A DNA stretch of 64,000 nucleotides, from the NCBI RefSeq assembly GCF_008831285.2, contig NC_045141.1, forward strand, positions 20,084,848 to 20,148,847. The letters run 5' to 3'. The DNA is from Nymphaea colorata (taxonomy: Eukaryota > Streptophyta > Magnoliopsida > Nymphaeales > Nymphaeaceae). The notes below the pieces were generated by a model. The model worked only from the letters and a program-made list of their open reading frames with translations, was not told the origin of the DNA and ran no database searches. Shown here piece by piece: positions 27,208 through 35,708 of this stretch (positions are counted from its first letter, which is position 1; each line of letters begins with the position of its first letter). Position numbers and translations under genes: made by a program.

Positions 27208-27400
27208 CTGTAGCAATCACGCGAACGGCGGCGGAGCCCTATTCTCCTCTGCCATTTACTCGTACGTGCTCAGAGAAAGAGGGGGAGAGCAGCGGAGGAC
27301 GACTGAAGGAGGCTGTTGGTTTTCGGGGCGCTGGCGGGACTCCTAATATTGGTACTGTAGACTGTAGAGAGAGCGGAAAAGTGTGAGAGAGACACGTGGA
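27208..27400 (-). promoter_or_regulatory. Predicted leader exon and core promoter of the SWIM gene
   Basis: On the minus strand a GC-rich leader ends CTACAG|GTGCGC at 27208, a usable 5' splice site that would join the acceptor before 24432. About 185 bp upstream lies a perfect G-box CACGTG (27393-27398), followed further upstream by a CCAAT-type sequence (ACCAATTGG, about 27403-27411). This fits a promoter. The transcription start is not resolved, and the upper boundary given here is arbitrary. Confidence 0.45.
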
Positions 27401-28112
27401 CAACCAATTGGCCTAGGGCTGAAGGAAACGGAGGAATTTGGGTTTTAGGCCACAAATGGGGATTTTTCTATTTCAACGGCAAAAAAATCCTGCCTTCGGA
27501 GGGATTCTTTTAGAGCAGATCGGAACCATTCTTTGCTGTTGCAGATTCTTACTTGCTAGATGGCTTCAATAGAATAATGGACCACCTTTCTTCGTTTTTT
27601 CTCATACAGATTCAATCTTTCATGAAAGTGATTAAGGATCGTTATAACCTGCTTCTCATCATCACAAGAATAATGTCAACAATTTTAGCGCAGGCAACGA
27701 GTACTGACGCTAACCATGGCACCAGGAAGGGACATGAAAGAATTGATCAAGTAGTTGCAAAATAAGGTCAGCTTTCTTACTCTCTGTTTTCGGGATTCTG
27801 GGGCTTGGGATCGAAGAGGGAAGCAAACCAGATCGAGTTTAGGTTCATGGAGATGGAGGCAATTCTCTCCTTGAACCTGAGTGAATGCACTGCATAGCCT
27901 GGTCTGCATGTTGGCTCCGCCGCCATAAGACACCATAGCTTAAACCTGAGAATAGTTCGCGTTCACTAATTGTATAGTGACATAACTATGCAATGCATCT
28001 TGGCTAATAGTTGGGCCAACAAGAAACAGGTTGAGAGTACTTGAGATCCATCAAGCCGCATGTTCAGATCAATTTTGACCTTGAGCAAGTTCATCACAAA
28101 TGATATAAGAAT

Positions 28113-28165
28113 CTCTCCCTGTGTTCTTGACCTCTCCCTGTGTTCTTGACCTCTCCCTGTGTGTG
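28113..28165. repeat. 19-bp tandem repeat, about 2.7 copies
   Basis: CTCTCCCTGTGTTCTTGAC is repeated exactly twice from 28113 and a third partial copy follows. Confidence 0.9.
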
Positions 28166-28733
28166 TGCGCTCTCATTCGCCAATGATTCCGTATTCTTTG
28201 GTGACATTCGAAATCAAGACTGGCTGTCTATCAGCCTCCAACCCAGAAGCCGTTGCGCACATGGCGATTTACAGGTACACCTAAAGTGAAGAGAATAATA
28301 TTTTATGAAGGAAAAAGTAAAAGGTGGTGTGGTGGTGATCGATTTAATTTATGAGACCAAATATTTTCTCTACATTACCATGAACGAAAAGAAAATTACA
28401 CTTTGAGTGTTTTTTCTTAGCAAAATTCAAGTTTTTATTGAGTATGGTAGTGCAAGGACAAAGGTCAAGGGAGCTCCAAGGGGTGTAGAGTTGCTCGTCT
28501 GCTAACATGTTCATTAGAGCTTGGTCATCAGTTCAATTCCCATAGACGCTATTCTTATGAATCGCAGAAAGTGATAGGATACTCTCAAGTTGAAGGGAAC
28601 AACTGTTACTTCAAGGGAGTTTCGGCTTCTTACCCGGCAATTGGGTTCCCTCTCACACACCCGAAGTATAAAGTTTGCGAGAAGAAGATGGGTGCAGTAG
28701 AGATGTTCCAGTCTTGAAGTCTGTTTGTGAACC

Positions 28734-28909
28734 AGTGGCGGAGCCAAGTTGTCCTTACTGTGGGCAATTGCCCACACCAGCTCTCAAAATTATTTTATTT
28801 ACATGTAAAAACTTCATTAATTTTAAACTTTTTACATATAACTGCTCCTTAAAATTTTGAAATTTATGATAACAGTGGCCTGTAACCATAAATTCTTAGC
28901 TCTGCCACT
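28734..28909. mobile_element. 176-bp TIR element (MITE-like), complete copy
   Basis: The left end AGTGGCGGAGCCAAG and the reverse complement of the right end AGTGGCAGAGCTAAG match at 13 of 15 positions. Near the left end is a palindrome GTGGGCAATTGCCCAC; the remainder is AT-rich. There is no coding capacity. No clear target duplication is visible, so the superfamily (hAT-like is possible) is not settled. Confidence 0.65.
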
Positions 28910-29100
28910 AGTCATGCTCCAACCACTAGCCCTCATTCTACTCACAACCACTTTAGTATCAGTTACAAAAGACGTTGCATAGCAAAATGGGCGAAATTCT
29001 TGACTACCATGCCTGAATGTGCTATTGCTTCAAGCAAATCATCACCCACAATCCCCCAGAAAGCCTTAGTAACCATCAATGCATGAGTGGAAGAGATACT

Positions 29101-29262
29101 TGTTGGCTGGTGTGGGCAGTGGCCCACACGAGCCCATCAAAATCTCATTACAATATCTCAAGTTCACATTGCCATGACTAAGAAATGATGTACAGTGTCC
29201 ACACCAAACTCGAATCGCTAATGCAAGTGCTCATCGGCTTAAAAAATCATAGCTCCACCACT
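29101..29262. mobile_element. Truncated relative of the 28734 TIR element
   Basis: The right end CATAGCTCCACCACT resembles that of the 28734 element, and the left part retains the hairpin GTGTGGGCAGTGGCCCACAC. The outer left terminus is missing. Confidence 0.5.
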
Positions 29263-29654
29263 GACATGCATCCACCAAATTGTTTAATTAGGTTTCTTCA
29301 TTTCGCTTCACATCTGTTTATGGTTGAGGTCCTACAATAAATCAATTGAGTTTGTCTCACTTGGTATCTCTAATACCTCCTTAGATTAATCTTGGGCGTG
29401 AAGTAGTTGTGGGTTCTACCTTTGAAATGGTTGAATGTTTCAATTATGGCAGCTTTCTTTTATACGTGACAAACTGACAATGTTTTCATCACCGTTACGT
29501 TATTATGTCGCCATCGAGCAATGTAGCTACAACTTTAATTTTTTATTATCAGCAAGATAGTTCTTCACCTGAAAGAAAAAGTGCTTGATCACTTTATTGA
29601 CTATTGTTGCAGGTCATAGCATGTGGACGTCACCCTTGAATTCTTGAAAGGTCC

Positions 29655-29800
29655 CTTTAGGAAGGGACAGAGTTAGAAATTTTTTTTCGCATTTTAAGGA
29701 AGGTCGAAATAGAAATTTTCAAAGTTTTTATATAGTAAACTAAAATTTTTTAGATTTATATATAAATTTTTAAAGTTTTTACCACCCCTTATGGTCTACC
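29655..29800. repeat. Possible decayed copy of the same repeat family
   Basis: GGAAGGGACAGAGTTAG is followed by poly-T and an AT-rich body ending in ACCACCCCTT. It has the same general layout as the neighbouring elements but no clean inverted ends. Confidence 0.3.
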
Positions 29801-30485
29801 GTATGTGTGTTTAATTAGATTTTGTTGACAATTTGATTATTGAATCTATATATTACTAGGCAAGATATTGGGTGGGTCAGGCCAGCCATGATTCGGGCCC
29901 ATCCATCGAGGTCCCAAGCTACCGATTCAAACTTGGGCCTGTGCTGGCCCATGCCTAAGGCCCAGACCTGGACTCAACCATCTAGGTGTAGCACAGCCTA
30001 ACCCGATTCTCTTTTGTTAAAAAATACATGGGCAGGGATAAAAACCAAACTCCATAAATTTTTATTAACAAATATTTTAAACAAAATATGAATATGCTAA
30101 TGCATTTATAATTAAAACTAATTTAATGTAAAACAGATCTTAATAAAGTTTTTTATGAAAAGTATTTTTTTACTACCAAAAGTTTGATGTTATAAGTGTC
30201 ATTTCATTTTTTAGTATTATTATTGTTAAAAGTTATATCTTCCTTGACACCTAGGGATCTATAGTTTTAAATAAGAAATACCAATAAAAATACATCATAT
30301 ATATAGTTTTATGTACGTCAAAGCCAAGTTTGTAAATATAAATTTTACTAACATTTACTCCATCAATGATTCTCACTTTGTTGCTCATGCACCACGAGTG
30401 GAATTGAACAATGAACTAAGCTATGAACACATAGAAGTGCTTGATTGTTGTCCATGTCCTATCCATCACACTACTGTCATGCCAT

Positions 30486-30850
30486 CTCAAAGAAAAAGGG
30501 CGAGGGCAGGTCGGGGACGGAGACGGATGAAAAGGAGAGAAAGAGAAAGGCGAAGGCAGCTCGGGGCAGAGATGAAAGAGGAGGAGAGAAAGAGAAAGGG
30601 CGACAACAGCTCAAGGCCGGAAATGGAGACGGAGGAGAAGGAGAAAAAGAGAAAGGGCGACGACAGCTCAAGGCCGGAAATGGAGACAGAGGAGAAGGAG
30701 AGAAAGAGAAAGGCGAGGGCAGCTTGAGGCGGAGATGAAGGAGGAGGAGAGAAAGAGAAAGGGCAACAACAGCTCAAGGCCATAAATGGAGACGAAAGAG
30801 AATGAGAGAAAGAGAAAGGGCAAGGGCAGATCGTGGGCAAAGGTGAGGGC
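30486..30850 (+). repeat. Purine-rich minisatellite, unit about 60 bp
   Basis: The plus strand is almost entirely purine. A diverged unit of about 60 bp recurs, of the form GAGAGAAAGAGAAAGGGCGAC + AACAGCTCAAGGCCGGAAATGGAGAC, roughly five times. Open frames on both strands are products of the repeat (Lys/Arg/Glu-rich one way, Ser/Phe/Pro-rich the other). Confidence 0.85.
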
Positions 30851-31200
30851 AGCTCGGTGGCAGGAGGCCTGTTTTGTTCCACGATGTTCCAAGGATTAGC
30901 TCAGAACAGTATGGAACAGAAGATAATTTATACTCCCTAACCAACCGTCTGTCATGTCCATCTTGTGCTATGGATGGTGTTTGATAAAAAAAATCGATTA
31001 AACATGACACGTGTGTTCCGTTCCGCGTGTCTTGTGGCCATCAAACGCCCTCTTATTAACACATAAATTGATATCCAACCCCTATTTTAGAGCAAAACAA
31101 CATTGCTGATTTCTCCATGGAAGTAACCATATTTGATCATTGACCATCCCAACGAGCGAAAGAAAAATATACTGCTCAAGTGGAGGCAAGGGTATAGGCC

Positions 31201-31333
31201 ATTGGCGGAGTCACATAATGGCTCCTCACAAACTTTACGTATTTTTTATGTTAATATTTCATATGTTTGATTGTTTATATGTATATATATGCGAGCCTGA
31301 CACCCACCAGCTAAAATTTCTGGCTCGGCTAGT
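31201..31333. mobile_element. Diverged short TIR element related to the 28734 copy
   Basis: The left end ATTGGCGGAGTCAC and the right end TGGCTCGGCTAGT are recognisable variants of the 28734 termini. The 133-bp body contains a TA-rich run. Confidence 0.35.
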
Positions 31334-31440
31334 GTTGTAAACCCATATTGGGCAGGTGCTCTGCATCATCACTACGAAGGTTGGAGAAGCCGTCAAGCTT
31401 TCAGTTTTTAAAGAAAGACTCTGGTCATGGTCTGAGCAGA

Positions 31441-31566
31441 CCATGACTCTGTCAATTGGATTTTTCCCTTTCTTCCCTTTGATTGGTGATGGGGAGGAGC
31501 GAGCCATGACTCTGTCAATTGGATTTTTCCCTTTCTTCCCTTCGATTGGTAATGGGGAGGAGCAGG
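31441..31566. repeat. 63-bp tandem duplication
   Basis: 31441-31503 and 31504-31566 both start CCATGACTCTGTCAATTGG and differ at a few positions. Because 63 is a multiple of three, open frames pass through both copies, but no gene is supported here. Confidence 0.9.
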
Positions 31567-32550
31567 TTCAAAGGTAGACAAGCTAGCACCCATTGGGACC
31601 TGCAACTTGGATAGTTTAAATAGTATAGGAATGGAGATGAACAGGTCTAACCAACTGACCATTTCTTCTATTTGCTTCACATCAAAAACTGCAACAACTT
31701 CGTTTTTTATTGCAGAACACGAGGAGATGTTTAAATTCTTGTTATATAAAATCAGCCACCGAACGACACCCCTGGATGCGCGACTCCGCCATCGCTCCTG
31801 AGCATTACTTCTTCACTATAAGGCAAACCTCACAATTAAAATCATCTATTATCAACCTTCGTATACTTTATTTATTCACGGGCGAGGCACAGGTTTGGAT
31901 GAATTCAAGAATGTCATCACGCATTCCATGCTCGAAGTTGAATTTGAGGAACAGAACGTTGACTATAAGACTTTGAGGAAAAGCGAGAAAGCGAATCGAA
32001 GTGATTTGAGAAAAAGAAGAAAGGATCAGGTTTCCGACTAACTGTGGGCGGAACGTGGAAGAAATTAGTTAAGCGGATTCTTCGGCAGATAGAAAAGAAA
32101 AAAACCATGAACTAGAACAAATCATGCGTCTAGAAAGGGTAAACATCGTCGACTAATGAAGGATTAGAAAACAAATTGATTATAAACTCAGGGAGAGCTC
32201 TGTCGCAACAAACGATCCCACAAGCGAGCGTCGATGGAGTTAGTTCAATATTCCGTCTTCAATCAGAAGACCAACATTTTTCAGCATTCATTCCTCATTA
32301 GCTTGATTAAAAACCTTCCTCTCCAACAATTTTGATTTACAGAAATTAAACAAGCAAAGAGAATTTCTCAATCCCAACCAAGAAAAAGAAAAAAGTAAAA
32401 TTACCCACCATTGAGAATATCTGAAAGAATGTTCCACATATACTTATTAAATGCATCCCAGACGGACGTCAGACGTCGAGTACAGGGAAGCGTAAGACAG
32501 AGAGGAAGAAAGGATAAGTGAGGGAGAAGTTGGGGGGAAGCTCGAGTCTT

Positions 32551-33732
32551 CTACCTGGGGCCTACGGTGACAGAAATTTCAAGCGGTGGCTTCGTCTTCT
32601 CCTCCCATGCCTTCGACTTCATCAGCAAATCCGATATCTTGGCTGCCACGTAGCGCATTTCTGGCCGTCGATTTGGATCGTCGTGGACGCAATCAAGGGC
32701 CAAACGTACCGTTCGTTCGGCGACGTCCACCGGGAAGGAGTCCCCCAGCCTTCGATCGACCCACCGCCGGATGCGACCCTCCTCCGCCCCCTCCACCGCC
32801 TTTCTGGCGGTGTCCACCAGCGACACCCGCACGTAGTCCTTTCCGGACCGGTCGAATCGGTACTTCACCGGCTCCTCGCCGGAGAGGAGCTCAAGGAGGA
32901 CGACCCCGAACGAGTAGACGTCGCTCTTTGGGCTGATGGTGCCGCACTCGAGGTACTCCGGAGCCATGTAGCCCTTGGTCCCATTGATCCTCTGCGGGCT
33001 TCGGGAGGCACCCGCGGTCGCCTCGCCGGAAAGCTCGGCCGCCCCGAAATGCGTGATCTTCGCCGTGAGCGACGGGTCGGCGATGATGATGCCGCTGCTC
33101 TTCATGTGCCCATGGACTCGGCTCTCACCCATATAGTGGTGGATGTACTCCAGCCCCTGGGCCACGTCCGACGCCACCTGCATCCGCGAGGTCCACGTCT
33201 TGAGCACGGTGAAGCCAGGGTTCCGAGGGTTTCGAAGGCAGTCGGCGAGGCTGACGCCACGAACGTACTCGTAGACGAGGTAGATCTGTGCGCCGGAGAC
33301 AGTCGCTCCGTGGAGCTTGACGACGTTACCGTGGTGCGCGGCGCAGGTCGACCGTAGCCTCACCCGGAGTTCGTCGGAGGTGGACCTGAACTGTCGACGT
33401 ACGACAACGGCATCGTGACCGCCCACGGAGCATTGCCACGTAGGAGATCGGCCGATGGTCTTGGCGAGGAAGTTGTTGGTAGCCCGGCAAATCTCCTGGA
33501 AAGAATAGATTTGGGGGTTCTCCGGGAGGGATTCTCTGAGGCTAGCGAGCGACTGCCTACTGGAGGAGGAAGCCCTCGAGTCTCGGTTGCTCCAACTCGT
33601 GTTGGTGGTGGCCGAATTGGCGATCACGTCGCCGCTGCTGCTGGTGGAGGGGGCGCGGCGGGGGATCCTTGACGGCGGTCTGAAAGGCGGTCTGGCTGGT
33701 GATATAACGTCCTTCTTCCCAGTTCTGCACAT
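32551..33732 (-). CDS. LysM-RLK-related receptor-like cytoplasmic pseudokinase (LYK3-like)
   Basis: Intronless, GC-rich, 393 aa. It resembles proteins that plant databases label lysM domain receptor-like kinase 3, but it has no signal peptide, LysM ectodomain or membrane segment, so it should be cytoplasmic or attached to a membrane by a partner. Seen: a basic Ser/Pro-rich N-terminus (1-65); SLRESLPENPQIYSFQEI (65-82) leading into a kinase fold; MAPEY (256-260); SDVYSFGVVLLELLSGEEP (270-288); RRPEM (355-359). Key catalytic residues are absent: the ATP-anchoring Lys region reads VVVRRQF (110-115, Arg in place of Lys), the HRD loop reads VHGHMKSSG (206-214, Asp replaced by His), and DFG reads THFG (227-230). 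It is therefore probably a pseudokinase. I chose ATG 33732 (MCRTGKKD) because the family starts with a similar Met-Cys-basic sequence; an in-frame ATG 15 codons upstream (33777) is less likely. Confidence 0.92.
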   Translation of the reverse strand: MCRTGKKDVISPARPPFRPPSRIPRRAPSTSSSGDVIANSATTNTSWSNRDSRASSSSRQSLASLRESLPENPQIYSFQEICRATNNFLAKTIGRSPTWQCSVGGHDAVVVRRQFRSTSDELRVRLRSTCAAHHGNVVKLHGATVSGAQIYLVYEYVRGVSLADCLRNPRNPGFTVLKTWTSRMQVASDVAQGLEYIHHYMGESRVHGHMKSSGIIIADPSLTAKITHFGAAELSGEATAGASRSPQRINGTKGYMAPEYLECGTISPKSDVYSFGVVLLELLSGEEPVKYRFDRSGKDYVRVSLVDTARKAVEGAEEGRIRRWVDRRLGDSFPVDVAERTVRLALDCVHDDPNRRPEMRYVAAKISDLLMKSKAWEEKTKPPLEISVTVGPR

Positions 33733-35708
33733 GGAATGGTGACGTAGCCCTCGCAGAATCCGCGACCAACCTTGCATCCAACAACATAAGTTTGCGCCGG
33801 AGGTGGTAATGGTGATGCTGGATCAGCAGAGCCATACCATTTCTAGAGCCCAGAGAGAAAGAGGCGCACGGGCCACAGAGACGGAACAACCCTTTTGAAG
33901 GATGGAGGAGACAAGGAGCGCTCACCCACCCAGCGCTCACCCACCCAGATGGAATCACACCCAGCTCTGGCGAGTGGGAGATCCCATCTTGGCTATTTCC
34001 TTGCTTAACAGCCGTTTCAACGAGGTCTCCTCGTGGGTCATGCTGGTGCAGAACAGTCCGCACAGCATGTCCCCAAGTTGGGCAACGACCCGCTTCTCAC
34101 TTGAAGAGGTCTGAAACTGAAAGCAACTTAAACTCCAAATGAAGGTCGGCTGACTGACATAAGCATGCTGGTGCCAGAAGGTTCATTTCAGTCTCCACGG
34201 CTAATAGCGGAAGGTTTTTGTTCTTGGGTGGTGTGAACGCCGACGAAAGAAAAAGGAAGGTGGGGGTCAAAGGACAGAAGTCGTAGCCGTGTGCTTGAAG
34301 CCTCCACTTGTAGCTGACACGAGTATCTAGCGGGCGGGCGGAGGCAAAGGGCCACCACAAACCGATTTTCTTGAGTTCGAACGACGGTTTGCCTATTAAT
34401 TGAGTCGCCAGCTTCATCCCTGTCCAGTCTGATATACTTGAATGAGCAAAGAGCAAGTTCCCCTTTAATCAGATACTCTCTACTTGATTCGAACTAAAGG
34501 GAGTACGAACAAAATAACGGCTTTCAGACGCAAAATGGCTGTACTAGCTTTCACTTCCCAATCAAATGGCTATGAGTTGAAGCTCGTCCATCCCTCTCTG
34601 TCTAGCCAATCCCCATCTTATTTGTTCAAAGTGCTCTTTCCCAGAATAACACCCAGCTATGCAGGTGACATGACGAAAAGTCATACATGGAAATTGTCAT
34701 CTGACAAGGATATGGGCTTGGATGAATATCCCATCGAATGCATATCAAAAATAGCGAGTAAGAATCGGTGAGATATTACTGATTCCAACCCAACCTAGAA
34801 AGGCGAGAAGATGGGCTTAATGGAGTCTCGATCTTAGATCTGTCGAGCGATTTAGTTGTTATATGGTTTTCCTTTCATGCATCCCTTTAGCTTCAAGTGT
34901 TGAGTCATCTTTTTCACTAATATGTACAGAATCGACTACAACTTGCGGGTATCAATATACATTTTTTTTCTAGCACCTTTCACAAGAAAAGAAAAACATA
35001 TGGCACAGGAAGGAAAGAGAGGAACGAAGATACACAATTGGAGGTTAGACATGCTCGTACTTTTGTTTTCCTTAGTAAGATCTGCCGCCGACTTGCTTCT
35101 ATACAGTTCTTCCACCACGACTCATGAGTGTTTTCTTGCCTGGCAGCGAGATGATGCTTGATGGTAAAGCATGCTGAAATGGCACAGACTGCCGCCCTTT
35201 CGGGTGAGCCGCCAACTCCCGCACTCGCATCAAAATAGAAGCTGGAATGGAAATGGAAGTGTGCCTCCTCCTTTGTTCAACCTGCCAAGGTGTAGATTTT
35301 TCTTTTGCATCATTTCTGAACTATCAGAGAGATCAGCATCAACTAACCACCGAAACAATTAAATGGCCTTGCTTTTTTATTTGGTGGCTTCTTTTTAACC
35401 AGCATAAGAGCCTACTAAAGTGTTTGCAATGTGCTGCAATTTCTCACTTGGTCTGCAAGAAGCACCTTTGTGGAAAGAGCCTTCAATCCCACGATAAAAG
35501 ATGCATACTTGGAAGGAGAGAGAGGTCCAACATTCTGCTGCTCAAAGTGGTTTCGGCTTTTCTATAGCCAGGATCATAAGAACCGTTCCGAGTGGATGTA
35601 CTTGTTCTATAATTTATGTTTATGCTCACGACTTTAGCAACTACAACTTCAGCATGGACCGCATCCACTCACAGAAGGTTCCACTGGACGGTGAACTAAA
35701 AACAAACA
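33733..35708. other. Intergenic region upstream of the pseudokinase gene
   Basis: About 2 kb holding the presumed promoter and leader of the kinase gene and the 3' UTR of the TRF-like gene. A 15-bp unit AGCGCTCACCCACCC is repeated exactly twice (33917-33946) about 185 bp above the kinase ATG. No other gene was recognised. Confidence 0.6.

Larger units (their letters stand above)
27460..32550. other. Repeat-rich intergenic region
   Basis: 5 kb between the SWIM gene and the kinase gene, with no recognisable gene. It contains a 19-bp tandem repeat (28113-28165), several small TIR elements or fragments (28734-28909, 29101-29262, 29655-29800, 31201-31333), a GC-rich repeat-like piece at 29865-30010, a purine-rich minisatellite (30486-30850) and a 63-bp duplication (31441-31566). 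Open frames there are products of the repeats. Confidence 0.65.

Noticed and set aside
30311..30727. 138-codon Lys/Glu/Arg-rich frame
   Set aside because: It is produced by the purine minisatellite; the same tract is open in several frames on both strands.
32518..33357. 279-codon frame opposite the kinase gene
   Set aside because: It is the antisense shadow of the GC-rich pseudokinase coding sequence.
33557..34063. Frame upstream of the kinase that could extend it
   Set aside because: It is in a different frame from the kinase and resembles translated leader sequence; the kinase start at 33732 fits the family.
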